The notes below the pieces were generated by a model. It saw nothing but the letters and a program-made list of their open reading frames with translations. It did no database searches and was not told the origin of the DNA. From assembly GCA_028688835.1 (NCBI GenBank), contig JAQTXL010000003.1:1-44010 (forward strand): 44,010 bases of DNA. Direction: 5' to 3'. Within the stretch, counting starts at the first letter, position 1, and the number at the start of each line of letters is the position of its first letter. The DNA comes from Candidatus Nanopelagicales bacterium (GTDB lineage Bacteria; Actinomycetota; Actinomycetes; S36-B12). This document shows, in pieces, positions 29,951 to 40,727 of the stretch. A program made the position numbers and the translations under genes.

Positions 29951-30648
29951 GCCGGTATCACCAGTCCGTAGCCGACAGCCCGGACGGTGCGAATGAATCG
30001 GGGCGCGGTGGCGTTGTCGCTGAGTTTGGTGCGCAGGTGTCCGACGTGGACGTCGACGACGTGCTCGTCGCCGATCCATCCTGGGCCCCACACAGCTTCG
30101 ATGAGCTGTGCGCGCGTGAGTGCGGTATCGGGTCGTGACATGAGGGCAGCCAGGAGGTCGAATTCCGTCCGCGTGAGTTCCACAACTGTGCCGTCGACCG
30201 CGGTCGAGCGTGCCTGGAGATCCAGCACGAGCCCAGGCATCGTCAAGGGCTCCTGCGGGGCAGACATTGCGGGTGAAGTTCGGGGTCGGCGCAGCATCGC
30301 CCTGGCCCGGGCGATCAGCTCGCGCGGGGAGAAGGGCTTGACGAGGTAGTCGTCGGCGCCCATGGTCAGGCCCAGAATCTTGTCGACTTCTTCGTCGCGC
30401 GCGGTGAGCATGATGATATAGGCGTCGCTGAACCCACGGATGAGGCGGCAAGCCTCGATGCCGTCGAACCCCGGGAGCATGACATCCAGGACGATCAGGT
30501 CGGGTCGTTGCATGCGGGCGACTTCGACCGCGTCAGGTCCGGTGTGTGCCAGGGACACGTCGAAACCCTCGCGCACGAGGTAACTGCTGATCACGCTCGT
30601 GAGCGGAATCTCATCATCGACGACCAGGACACGGAGTGCATCAGCCAT
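29947..30648 (-). CDS. OmpR-family response regulator
   Basis: A 233-residue regulator. The receiver domain has the acidic pair DD at 11-12, phospho-acceptor D55 (LIVLDVMLPG) and the conserved lysine in YLVKPFSP. The C-terminal winged helix has ELTRTEFDLLAALM and the recognition region EHVVDVHVGHLRTKL. OmpR-type proteins bind direct repeats about 11 bases apart, the spacing of the motif at 30995, 31029 and 35961. It overlaps the SHOCT gene upstream by eight bases and the kinase downstream by four, so the three genes form an operon. Confidence 0.9.
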   Translation of the reverse strand: MADALRVLVVDDEIPLTSVISSYLVREGFDVSLAHTGPDAVEVARMQRPDLIVLDVMLPGFDGIEACRLIRGFSDAYIIMLTARDEEVDKILGLTMGADDYLVKPFSPRELIARARAMLRRPRTSPAMSAPQEPLTMPGLVLDLQARSTAVDGTVVELTRTEFDLLAALMSRPDTALTRAQLIEAVWGPGWIGDEHVVDVHVGHLRTKLSDNATAPRFIRTVRAVGYGLVIPA

Positions 30649-30910
30649 GTGCAGTGGTCCCCGGATGCTCCAGGAGCCTGCGTGCCTCTGCGTAGGCCTG
30701 GGCGTCGAGCTCGCCGCTGGCGAACCGTCGATCCAGGATCGCTCGGGGAGACTCTGCCGACAGCGTCGCCTGCTTGCCGCTGCCGTGGGTGAAGCGGATG
30801 ACCGCCCAGATTGCGAGGCCGATTAGGGCGATCCAGAAGATCATCATGAAGCCCATCCCCCACCAGTTCGTGCCGTTCCAGCCATTGCCGTCCTGCCACC
30901 AGCCCATCAT
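30641..30910 (-). CDS. Small SHOCT-domain membrane protein
   Basis: An 89-residue protein with a Trp/Gly/Asn-rich N terminus (MMGWWQDGNGWNGTNWWGMG), one transmembrane helix (FMMIFWIALIGLAIWAVI) and a C-terminal SHOCT helix pair (AILDRRFASGELDAQAYAEARRLL). SHOCT domains are short helical modules that assist oligomerisation. Such proteins commonly accompany copper genes in actinobacteria. First gene of the regulatory operon; its upstream region carries the recurring motif. Confidence 0.83.
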   Translation of the reverse strand: MMGWWQDGNGWNGTNWWGMGFMMIFWIALIGLAIWAVIRFTHGSGKQATLSAESPRAILDRRFASGELDAQAYAEARRLLEHPGTTAHG

Positions 30911-30994
30911 CGTTGGGCCTCCCTGCCTCTACACGCCGTGCGGCGCTCTCTGCATCCATTGTCGCCCCGACTCGCATCCACCAGGGCCGCGGTC

Positions 30995-31012
30995 GATCAA
31001 GATTTGATGAAG
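30995..31012. promoter_or_regulatory. Putative response-regulator box 1
   Basis: GATCAAGATTTGATGAAG; read on the other strand it is TTCATC-AAATC-TTGATC, two hexamers 11 bases apart, fitting an OmpR-type dimer site. It lies between the divergent SHOCT operon and the multicopper oxidase gene. Confidence 0.6.
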
Positions 31013-31028
31013 GGCGGCCGCGCGCGAC

Positions 31029-31046
31029 CTTGATCGAATCTTCATC
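31029..31046. promoter_or_regulatory. Putative response-regulator box 2
   Basis: CTTGATCGAATCTTCATC: TTGATC and TTCATC 11 bases apart, the same two hexamers as box 1 in the opposite order and orientation. It is about 85 bases upstream of the multicopper oxidase start. Confidence 0.6.
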
Positions 31047-31129
31047 GTTTCTGGCATCTGCGAATCCACGAGCGGGTCGATGCTGGAGACAGCCCGGTGA
31101 TAGCACCGGAACGTGCCTGGAGGATCGTC

Positions 31130-32587
31130 ATGGAGCTCACCCGAAGGCAGTTCGGACTTGGCTTCCTGGGCACCGGGCTTGCGCTGGGCGTGGCCGCGTG
31201 TGGCGGCAACCCAGCCTCGCTGGCAACCAGCACGCTGGCCCCGACTAGCGCTCGTGCGACTGGGCAACTGCGCAAGTACACCCTGAATGCCAAGGCGACT
31301 CGCGTGGATCTGGGCGGTCGCATCGTGGACACGTGGGCGTTCGGCGACACGATTCCCGGGAAGCCACTGCGGGCGACCGCCGGTGATCGGGTGCAGGTGG
31401 CGTTCTCGAACGACCTGCCGATGGCCACGAGCGTGCACTGGCACGGCCTGCAGATCCTGAACGCCATGGACGGCGTGCCGGGCGTCACCACACCTGAGAC
31501 TCCCGCAGGTGGCGCGTTCGCCTTCGACTTCGTCGTCCCCAACGCGGGCACCCACTGGTTCCACCCCCACCACGGGCTTCAGATGGACCGCGGCCTGTAC
31601 GCGCCATTCATCGTCGACGACCCTGCCGAACCCGGGTCATACGACCACGAATGGATCCTGGTGCTGGATGACTGGACTGACGGTCTTGGCCAGAGCCCGG
31701 AGCAGATCATGGCCGGGCTGCAGACAAGCACCGGCAGCGGCTCGGGCGGCATGGGCGGCATGAACATGGGTGGGATGTCGGGCATGCAGGGCATGGATGG
31801 CGGCGACGTCACCTACCCGGCCTACCTGATCAACGGGCGCATGGCATCAGACCCGGACACACTTGCGGCCAAGCCCGGCCAGCGCGTGCGCCTGCGGATC
31901 ATCAACGCCTCCGCCGACACGATCTTCACCATCGCCCTCGACGGGCACGACCTGAACGTCACCCACACCGACGGATACGCAGTCAAGCCCACGACCACGC
32001 AGGTCCTGCGCATCGGCATGGGCGAGCGCTACGACGCGATCGCCACCCTCGGTGACGGAGTGTTCACGCTTGCCGCCCAGCCCTACGGCAAGCAGGGCCT
32101 AGCCCGGGCCCTCATCCGCACCGGTGGTGGCGCAGTACCGAAAGCCAGCTACCGGCCCAGCAACCTCGACGCATCTCCGCTGACCTTCGATGCGCTCCAG
32201 GCTGCCCCTGGCACCGCGCTTCCAGCCGCATCGCCCGACACGACGCAAGACCTCGTGCTCGCCGGTTCGATGGCGCCTTACACGTGGACCATCAACGGTG
32301 CCACCTACGACCAGACCACGCCGCTGACCATCAAGGCCGGCCAGACCGGCCGCCTGCGCATCGTGAACCAGTCGATGATGTCCCACCCCATCCACCTGCA
32401 CGGACACAGCTTCCAGATCGGCGACGCCGGTGGCACCGGCCCCCGCAAGGACACCGTGCTGGTCCCACCGATGCGCGGAGTCAACGTCGACCTGCTGGCC
32501 GACAACCCCGGGAAGTGGATGGTCCACTGCCACAACGCCTACCACGCCGAAGCCGGGATGATGACCCGCCTGGACTACGCCACGTAG
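31130..32587 (+). CDS. Multicopper oxidase (CueO/laccase-like), Tat lipoprotein
   Basis: A 485-residue secreted oxidase. A twin-arginine signal (TRRQFGLGFLG) ends in a lipobox-like GVAAC, so export folded via Tat and lipid anchoring are likely. Copper sites: HWHG, HWFHPHHG, HPIHLHGH and the type-1/type-2/3 signature HCHNAYHAEAGM. A methionine- and glycine-rich insertion (SGGMGGMNMGGMSGMQGMDGG, about 31735-31800) resembles the CueO Met-rich loop that binds Cu(I). It probably oxidises Cu(I) to less toxic Cu(II). ATG 31130 follows CTGGAGG. Confidence 0.9.
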   Translation: MELTRRQFGLGFLGTGLALGVAACGGNPASLATSTLAPTSARATGQLRKYTLNAKATRVDLGGRIVDTWAFGDTIPGKPLRATAGDRVQVAFSNDLPMATSVHWHGLQILNAMDGVPGVTTPETPAGGAFAFDFVVPNAGTHWFHPHHGLQMDRGLYAPFIVDDPAEPGSYDHEWILVLDDWTDGLGQSPEQIMAGLQTSTGSGSGGMGGMNMGGMSGMQGMDGGDVTYPAYLINGRMASDPDTLAAKPGQRVRLRIINASADTIFTIALDGHDLNVTHTDGYAVKPTTTQVLRIGMGERYDAIATLGDGVFTLAAQPYGKQGLARALIRTGGGAVPKASYRPSNLDASPLTFDALQAAPGTALPAASPDTTQDLVLAGSMAPYTWTINGATYDQTTPLTIKAGQTGRLRIVNQSMMSHPIHLHGHSFQIGDAGGTGPRKDTVLVPPMRGVNVDLLADNPGKWMVHCHNAYHAEAGMMTRLDYAT

Positions 32588-32666
32588 CGCCCCGATAGTG
32601 CGCCACCAGTCATCCACCCAACGCTCAGCCTCTGACTGATCACCCCAACTAAGGAGACGCCACCAC

Positions 32667-33311
32667 ATGAACCGACGCTCACTGACCAAGGCCACCACCG
32701 GCATCGCACTCACAGCACTGATCACCACCTTCGGCGCTACCCAGTTCGCCAACGCAGCCAACACACCGATGCCGATGGCCTCAGCCTCGGCATCCAAGAC
32801 CATGGCGCACGGCGCCAAGGGCGACATCGCGTTCGCGCAGATGATGATCCCCCACCACCAGCAGGCCATCGACATGGCAGACCTGGCCATGATGCACGCC
32901 AAATCCCCTGGCGTCATGAACCTGGCCAAGCAGATCAAGGCAGCCCAGGACCCCGAGATCACCAAAATGGGCGGCTGGCTGACCAAGTGGGGAGTCTCCG
33001 AATCCTCGAGCTCATCCACCTCCACAGCCAAGCCCTCCAGCAGCGATCCCATGGCCGGCATGGACATGGGCTCACATGGTGGACCAGGCATGATGACCGA
33101 CGCCGACATGGCCAAGCTCTCAGCCGCACGAGGCGCTGCCTTCGACTCGATGTGGCTGCACATGATGATCACCCACCACCAGGGCGCCATCACCGACGCG
33201 CGTCAGGTTCTGAAGACCACCAAGGACGCGGCAGTGGCCAAGATGGCCCGCAGCATCATCAGCGGCCAGACCGCACAGATCGCAACCATGAAGCAGATGC
33301 TGGCGAAGTAG
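32667..33311 (+). CDS. DUF305 family exported protein
   Basis: A 214-residue protein with a signal peptide (LTALITTFGATQFANAAN) and a duplicated DUF305 core: MMIPHHQQAIDMADLAM and MMITHHQGAITDA. The HHxxAI motifs and many methionines (PMAGMDMGSHGG) suggest metal binding, and the family is often found beside copper genes. A serine-rich linker separates the halves. ATG 32667 has AAGGAG upstream. It is 79 bases after the oxidase gene. Confidence 0.87.
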   Translation: MNRRSLTKATTGIALTALITTFGATQFANAANTPMPMASASASKTMAHGAKGDIAFAQMMIPHHQQAIDMADLAMMHAKSPGVMNLAKQIKAAQDPEITKMGGWLTKWGVSESSSSSTSTAKPSSSDPMAGMDMGSHGGPGMMTDADMAKLSAARGAAFDSMWLHMMITHHQGAITDARQVLKTTKDAAVAKMARSIISGQTAQIATMKQMLAK

Positions 33312-33346
33312 GACCACGCATCAGCCCAAGGACAGGGAACACAGAC

Positions 33347-33556
33347 ATGAACTCAGCGAGCTACGCCGTGCAAGGGACCACCTGCATGCACTATGTCAAC
33401 GCCGTCACACCGAAGGTGAACGCAATCGATGGCGTCGCGGTCGACCTGCGACCCGGGGATGTCTCCCAGGAGCGCATCACCAGTGCGACCGCACTCGATG
33501 ACCAACGAGCGCAGGCAGCGCTGCAGGAGGCGGGCTACCCGCTCGTTCCCGCATGA
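33347..33556 (+). CDS. HMA-domain copper-chaperone-like protein lacking the second Cys
   Basis: A 69-residue protein of CopZ/HMA type: YAVQGTTCMHYVNAVTPKV, then IDGV-x-VDL, and a C-terminal AALQEAGYPLVP helix-strand. The standard metal loop is GMTCxxCV; here it reads G-T-T-C13-M-H-Y16-V, so the second cysteine is a tyrosine. Binding could use C13 with M14 or H15, or may be lost. The start ATG 33347 is ahead of the recognised fold. Its stop overlaps the start of the BNR lipoprotein gene (ATGA). Confidence 0.8.
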   Translation: MNSASYAVQGTTCMHYVNAVTPKVNAIDGVAVDLRPGDVSQERITSATALDDQRAQAALQEAGYPLVPA

Positions 33557-34497
33557 TCCACCGTCAGGGAGTCCAGGGCCGCGCTCTTGCGCTCGTCCTT
33601 GGCTTGGCCAGCGCAGCAACCGTCCTGGCAGCCTGCTCATCGACATCCGGCGAACCGATCCCGCAATCCCCGGCCAGCGCTCCCGCACTTGCAGAGCAAC
33701 CCTCCCCCGGGGTCGCACCAACAGCTGAAGTCACGATCAGCACGGACTCCCTGACGGGGCATATCCACAATCTCGTCCTCCATGGCGGCACGATCTTCCT
33801 GGGCACGCATGACGGGATCTGGAGTCAGCTCCACGGGCAGCAGCCTCAACGCGTGTCAGAAGAGGGCTTCGACGTCATGGGCCTGACCCGAACGGGGAGC
33901 ACCTGGCTCGCCTCGGGACACCCAGGCCCGAAGATGCAGGCACCCTCAAACCTTGGCCTGGGCATCTCCACCGACGGCGGGCGCACCTGGGTGAAAGGCT
34001 CCCTGGGAGGGCAGGTCGACTTCCACCGCCTCGTCGCACAAGGGGCCGTCGTCATAGGGATCGACTCGGGCGATGGTGTGCTGTGGCGAACGGACAACAT
34101 GGGGCGCACGTGGCACAAGCTCGGCACACCGCCGCTCTTTGATCTCGCGATCGCGCCCGACAACACCTCCATCGTCATCGGCACCACACAGAACGGGGTG
34201 GTCCGGAGTCTCGACGGTGGAACGACGTTCACCCTCGATGTCGAGGGTCCACTGCTGGCCCTGCTTTCGGCGACAGCGGACGGCGTGTACGGCGCTGGCG
34301 CCAACGGCGCCATCTACTTCTCAGCTGATGCAGGCAAGACCTGGCAGCCACGCGGCACTGTGAGCGCACAGCCCACTGCACTGAGCGCCGAGGGGAGCAC
34401 CGTGGTTGCGCTGGTCGGCAACGTGGTCGTGGAGTCACGTGACGGCGGCCGGACCTTCCAGGACCGATTGAGCATCAATGGCGTCGACGACCATTGA
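33553..34497 (+). CDS. BNR/sortilin-like beta-propeller lipoprotein
   Basis: A 314-residue lipoprotein (signal ending VLAAC) with repeated Asp-box/BNR motifs: STDGGRTW, RTDNMGRTW, SLDGGTTF, SADAGKTW, SRDGGRTF, each at the end of a propeller blade. It resembles the F510_1955-type proteins that appear in copper clusters of actinobacteria; no glycosidase activity can be claimed. It is coupled to the HMA-like gene by a four-base overlap and is the last gene of the oxidase operon. Confidence 0.83.
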   Translation: MIHRQGVQGRALALVLGLASAATVLAACSSTSGEPIPQSPASAPALAEQPSPGVAPTAEVTISTDSLTGHIHNLVLHGGTIFLGTHDGIWSQLHGQQPQRVSEEGFDVMGLTRTGSTWLASGHPGPKMQAPSNLGLGISTDGGRTWVKGSLGGQVDFHRLVAQGAVVIGIDSGDGVLWRTDNMGRTWHKLGTPPLFDLAIAPDNTSIVIGTTQNGVVRSLDGGTTFTLDVEGPLLALLSATADGVYGAGANGAIYFSADAGKTWQPRGTVSAQPTALSAEGSTVVALVGNVVVESRDGGRTFQDRLSINGVDDH

Positions 34498-34539
34498 TGC
34501 TCCGTCTGCCCCGCTATCACTTCGCTGCCGCGACCCCAA

Positions 34540-34701
34540 CTAGTTGATCAGTGCGCGCCAGAGCAATGCCACCGCGACCACTGCCCCGGACAGCCCAGCG
34601 AGCATGACCCTCCACCGCGTCACTCGTCGGCGGCGGTAATTCCTGCCTACCAGCATCCCGGGCCCCGCCGGGTCCTTCAGTAGGCGCACGCGCACCGTCA
34701 T
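34540..34701 (-). CDS. Small single-helix membrane protein (53 aa)
   Basis: A short gene with a basic N-terminal half (GRNYRRRRVTRWR) followed by one hydrophobic helix (VMLAGLSGAVVAVALLW), ending at TAG 34540. Its ATG at 34701 lies 16 bases after the stop of the NlpC/P60 gene on the same strand, suggesting co-transcription. A positive-inside orientation would put the arginines in the cytoplasm. No family is recognised. It may assist secretion or anchoring of the wall hydrolase, which is inference from position only. Confidence 0.5.
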   Translation of the reverse strand: MTVRVRLLKDPAGPGMLVGRNYRRRRVTRWRVMLAGLSGAVVAVALLWRALIN

Positions 34702-34717
34702 CGACGGCGCTCACGCA

Positions 34718-35830
34718 TCACAGCACGCGCCCCACGCCCGAGAAGCGCTCGCGATACCAGGGTCCGAGGAAGTCGATGAGCTCCACCCCGTCACTGGGAT
34801 TGGACGCACTGACCATCTTGCCGTTGCCGACATAGATCGCAACATGATGCGCACCTGAACCGAAGTAGAAGACCAAGTCACCCGGACGGATCTGCGACAC
34901 CGGCACGTGCCGGGTCTGCGAGTACTGCGACCGCGAGTAGTGCGCGAGGCCGACCCCAGCCTGGCGCCAGGCAGCCAAAGTGAGGCCAGAGCAGTCATAG
35001 GTCTGCAGCCCATCCTGCGCGGCCACATACCGCTTACCAACTTGAGACAAGGCGAATCGAACAGCCTTGGCAGCCTTGCTGGACCCCACATAGCCCTGAG
35101 CGGCCGTGCCTGGCTTTCGCGATGGCTGCGTCACCGAGGACTTGGGCGGACTGGACGCCAACGCTAGCTGTCGCTTGGCGGCTGCCGCGGCCTTGATGGC
35201 CTGACGACGCTGCTGGAGCCTGATGCGCTCAAGTCGCTGCCGCTGCGCTGCAGACAGTTGGGACAGCACGGACTGGGCACGGGCGAGATTCTGGTCGGCA
35301 GTCGCCTTCGCCGATGCCATCTCAGCGCTCAGTCGTCTGGCAGCCTCGGTGCGCTGCTGGACCTGCGCCTGGGTTTGACGCAACCGCAGGGTGGAGGTCT
35401 GCCAGCGACGAAGGACCGACTGCTGCGACTTGGCCAACTGCTCCATCGCGGCCCCCTGTGCCAGGAATTGCGCTGGATCATCGGCAAGCATCAACTGCAA
35501 CGACGCATCCAGGGATCCCGACATGTACGCAGCACGAGCAAGCGCATCGACCAGACGCGCGGTCTGCTGCTGCCGCGCGCTCTGCCGGCCTGCCGTCTGC
35601 CGCAATGCCACCAGCTCTAGGGCAACCGTGTTCAAATTGCTGCGCGCCTCGTTATAGCGCTCAGTCGCGCCTTCAGCGACTCCTTGCAGATCCCTCACCT
35701 GGCCCTGCACTTTGGCAATCTGATCCGCCGGGCTCGCATGCGCAGGTGGACCAGACAGCAATCCGGCACCCAACGCAACCACAAGGCCCGCTAGAAGCAC
35801 TCGCGCCCAAGACCCGGGCGCAGTCATCAC
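34718..35830 (-). CDS. NlpC/P60 peptidoglycan endopeptidase with coiled coil (paralogue 2)
   Basis: A 370-residue secreted wall hydrolase: a signal peptide (VLLAGLVVALGAGLLSGPPAHA), a long Gln/Arg/Ala coiled coil, a linker, and an NlpC/P60 domain with YDCSGLTLAAW (catalytic Cys), HHVAIYVGNGKMV (catalytic His) and PSDGVELIDFLGPWY. It is homologous along its whole length to 13986-15116, differing mainly in the linker and in keeping DCSG at the nucleophile. It is divergent from the copper ATPase, with a putative response-regulator box in between. Confidence 0.9.
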   Translation of the reverse strand: MMTAPGSWARVLLAGLVVALGAGLLSGPPAHASPADQIAKVQGQVRDLQGVAEGATERYNEARSNLNTVALELVALRQTAGRQSARQQQTARLVDALARAAYMSGSLDASLQLMLADDPAQFLAQGAAMEQLAKSQQSVLRRWQTSTLRLRQTQAQVQQRTEAARRLSAEMASAKATADQNLARAQSVLSQLSAAQRQRLERIRLQQRRQAIKAAAAAKRQLALASSPPKSSVTQPSRKPGTAAQGYVGSSKAAKAVRFALSQVGKRYVAAQDGLQTYDCSGLTLAAWRQAGVGLAHYSRSQYSQTRHVPVSQIRPGDLVFYFGSGAHHVAIYVGNGKMVSASNPSDGVELIDFLGPWYRERFSGVGRVL

Positions 35831-35960
35831 AGGCCTTCCTCATGCCGCAGCCACCCGAGGCACCCGCCCAGATCTCCACCGGCGGCAGGACTGCAGACTC
35901 GATGCACGCGGAGCATGCTCCAGTCTCGACGACATCGAGCAAGCATCTGGGCAGTGATCC

Positions 35961-35977
35961 ATGAAGATTTGATCAAG
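35961..35977. promoter_or_regulatory. Putative response-regulator box 3
   Basis: ATGAAGATTTGATCAAG, whose complement gives TTGATC and TTCAT 11 bases apart, the same motif as at 30995 and 31029. It lies between the NlpC/P60 gene and the copper ATPase, 159 bases upstream of the latter's start. Confidence 0.6.
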
Positions 35978-36135
35978 AAGCCGTTTCACAATCACACAAT
36001 CCGCTTAACGTCAGCAAGGATGGCATCTCAATCACTTTCGCTGTCGCGTCCAAGTGCCGTGACCGGTCCGCGCTGCTCAGCTGGATGACTGGTCCTACAG
36101 TGTGACGAGTTGCGGACTACCACTTGGGAGTTGCC

Positions 36136-38574
<2,439 letters not shown>

Positions 38575-38704
38575 CAACCCGGCGCCGACGGCATCACGAT
38601 GCAGGCCATCGCGCAACTTGCCAAGTACGGAGCGCGGCCACGCCGTCGACCGGATGTGACCATTTACTGTCGCAGACTACCGCACGCGCAACGCGATCCT
38701 CCGA

Positions 38705-38912
38705 CACGACGAAGGGCCCCTGATCTCTCAGGGACCCTCGGTCGTACCGAACGCTCAACTAGTTGAACGTTCACTTTTCGTAGCGGGGAGAAACTGAGGA
38801 TGCACGATCAGCAGGTTGCGAGGTCAGCACGATGCCCTCACGAACGGTCACTTCTGCACCCCCTTCTGCACCCACCTGGGGGTGCAGACTCGCACCCCCT
38901 CCGCTGACTTTT
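38705..38912 (+). repeat. Dispersed repeat, copy 4
   Basis: A full copy: hairpin GGGcCCCTGA/TCAGGGaCCC as in copy 2, a palindrome pair (GAACGCTCA, TGAACGTTC), core GTAGCGGGGAGAAAC from 38780, CTGCACCC/GGGTGCAG hairpins, and the CCGCTGACTTTT end box. Its middle (GGTTGCGAGGTCAGCA) is like copy 1. It fills the gap between the CopA gene and the convergent nucleotidyltransferase gene; bases 38575-38704 have no other feature. Confidence 0.87.
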
Positions 38913-38919
38913 CCTCACG

Positions 38920-39549
38920 TCACGTCAGTGAGGGACCCTCATAGCGCGAGTTGATCGTCGGTGGCGGCGTGAGCCTTGAATGTTGGCCTTGCATCGGTTC
39001 GGTCCGTGGCTGGTCGCGCGCGACGGTGGTCTCGTCGAGGATCTCGCCTAAGAGGTACTGCGCTCGCGGTGGAATCGGGTAGCCCGGGCCCAGGCATGCG
39101 CGGGCGATGTCCAGGGCCTGCTCGACCGTGGCAATGCCGAGGGCGTTGACGAGTAACTCAAGGTCGCCACGGTCCTGCTCAACTCGGGACGCCGCAATCT
39201 TCATTGCGAGCAGATGCTCGGCACCGGCGACACACACCCGCAGGTGTGCCGATTCGAAGATCACCTGCTGGTGCGGATCCGCAGTCGGGGGCACGAAACC
39301 CTTGACTGCGTCATTGAGCCAGTCTTCCGGCAGGCCGAATTCTGCTGCTACCTCGCCGGCAGCTGCCCGAACATCAGTGGCTGGGGCGAATACGGCGTCG
39401 AGGTCTCGGGTGGTGCGAGCAGAATCGAACGTCAGCGCAATCGCAGCACCCCCGACGAGGTACATGTCAGCCGTTGTGCCTCGCCGGGCCAGTGCGTGGT
39501 CGAGCGCGTGCATCAGTTCCTGGATGCGACCGCGGTCAAACGTGGTCAC
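38920..39549 (-). CDS. DUF6036-like nucleotidyltransferase, likely toxin-antitoxin component
   Basis: A 209-residue protein with the nucleotidyltransferase core YLVGGAAIALTFDSARTTRDLDAVF, the same fold as AbiEii, followed by HLLAMKIAASRVEQDRGDLELL, a second family signature. GTG 39549 overlaps the upstream partner's stop by four bases; the frame is open further upstream without features. The last 30 residues are low-complexity and end eight bases before repeat copy 4. Members of this group are often annotated as antitoxin-like; which partner is toxic is unknown. Confidence 0.75.
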   Translation of the reverse strand: MTTFDRGRIQELMHALDHALARRGTTADMYLVGGAAIALTFDSARTTRDLDAVFAPATDVRAAAGEVAAEFGLPEDWLNDAVKGFVPPTADPHQQVIFESAHLRVCVAGAEHLLAMKIAASRVEQDRGDLELLVNALGIATVEQALDIARACLGPGYPIPPRAQYLLGEILDETTVARDQPRTEPMQGQHSRLTPPPTINSRYEGPSLT

Positions 39550-39956
39550 GCGCGCACCAAGGCCGTGTCTGTGATGAACACGCCACGGATCCGGAACTCG
39601 CCCGGCGACTGGACCAGCGCCCACGCTCGACCGTATGCCGATTCGGACACAAACCACCAGGGCCGTGCCTCGCGCCGCGGATCGCGCGCCCACTGCGGAG
39701 CAGTCCAGCCGTCTCGCTGCGCCAACCAGCAGGCAAGCGCAGCGAAGGCGGCATCGAGTCCCGAATGGCCAGTCCAGGAAGGCTCGCGCGCAAAGATCTG
39801 CGCTGCCGCTGCAAGCCCCGCGTGGCGAAGAGTGGCGTCATAGTCGTCGAGAAGCTGCAGAACACCGAAACGCCACAGGGCCTCGCTGCCTGCACTGCCC
39901 GCCTCGATGAGGGCATGCGCTTGCTGCGCAGCGCCTGCGACCAGGATGGGACTCAC
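39546..39956 (-). CDS. Small partner protein of the nucleotidyltransferase gene
   Basis: A 136-residue protein I cannot place in a family. It has an alanine-rich helical N terminus (LVAGAAQQAHALIEAG), a central PSWTGHSGLDAAFAALACWLAQR and an arginine/tryptophan-rich stretch (PQWARDPRREARPWW). It starts at GTG 39956; an in-frame ATG lies at 39998. The four-base overlap with the nucleotidyltransferase gene and its small size suggest a toxin-antitoxin pair. Confidence 0.65.
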   Translation of the reverse strand: MSPILVAGAAQQAHALIEAGSAGSEALWRFGVLQLLDDYDATLRHAGLAAAAQIFAREPSWTGHSGLDAAFAALACWLAQRDGWTAPQWARDPRREARPWWFVSESAYGRAWALVQSPGEFRIRGVFITDTALVRA

Positions 39957-40061
39957 CGGTCCAATGTACCCGCGAATCACGACACATACGTGACACACAA
40001 GCCCCGCGTCAGTCCAGTCGAGTGCGGCTCAGAGCCAAGGGTGCTGTCGCGCCTGGCGCGG

Positions 40062-40727
40062 TTACTTGATGTTGCCCGCGATCACCTCGCGCACTGGATC
40101 ACCCGTCAATGTGGCCCACGCCTTGACTGCTGCAGCCAGGGCCAGCGCCCCGCCGGGCAGTAGCTGGTGGCTGCCCTGGCCCGCGATCAACTTGTCCAGG
40201 GAGCGAAACGCCCGTCCCTTGCCTGCAAGGACCAGGATGTCGGTGGCGGATCGGCCTCCAACCCAATGCCCCTCGGGCAGCCGGGTATTGGCCGCAAGCG
40301 CTCCAGGAGCCTGAGGGGCCTGCCCCGTCATCCAGTGATCCAGGAATCCCAGGGACATCCCGATGCAACTCGCAACGGTCGCCACGGAATTGTCGTGTGA
40401 TTCAGGTTGGACCTGATCAAGGATCGCGGCCGCGAGGACCGTGTCATCTCCAAGGATGGACTCCACAACCAGGCCTAAGGTCGCCGCAGCAATCTCCCGA
40501 GCCGGCCCGACCGGGGTGAACAAAGCGAGATTTCGACGCTCCACCGCGCGAGCCATCGCTGCCTGCAGTGTGGCCAGGTCGAGCGCTTCAAGGCGGTCGA
40601 CGTCGATGCCATCCTCAGCCAACAGGGGCGCGAGCTCTGCCAGGAGCTCGTCGGCCAGGCCGTGCTTCCTTGCGACTCTCGGCGGGCCAGGGAGCGGCTC
40701 GGGTTCGCTGCGCCTGAGATCGACCAT
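40062..40727 (-). CDS. Hypothetical helical protein
   Basis: A 221-residue protein of unknown function, mostly helical and Ala/Leu-rich (LADELLAELAPLLAEDGID, ALDLATLQAAMARAVERR, AAATLGLVVESILG). No signal peptide, membrane segment or catalytic motif is visible. The ATG at 40727 is preceded by no clear Shine-Dalgarno sequence. Codon use looks native. The 334 bases between it and the tRNA contain only the tRNA terminator hairpin and a duplicated GCTGATTTA. Confidence 0.65.
   Translation of the reverse strand: MVDLRRSEPEPLPGPPRVARKHGLADELLAELAPLLAEDGIDVDRLEALDLATLQAAMARAVERRNLALFTPVGPAREIAAATLGLVVESILGDDTVLAAAILDQVQPESHDNSVATVASCIGMSLGFLDHWMTGQAPQAPGALAANTRLPEGHWVGGRSATDILVLAGKGRAFRSLDKLIAGQGSHQLLPGGALALAAAVKAWATLTGDPVREVIAGNIK

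Noticed and set aside
28951-30451. Long upstream extension of the histidine kinase to 30451
   Set aside because: The extra 167 codons are an Arg/His/Pro-rich shadow of the response regulator; the ATGA overlap at 29950 gives the natural start.
34517-34714. 65-codon minus-strand frame overlapping the small membrane protein
   Set aside because: The alternative frame has no hydrophobic segment or start signal; the 53-codon frame with a membrane helix fits better.
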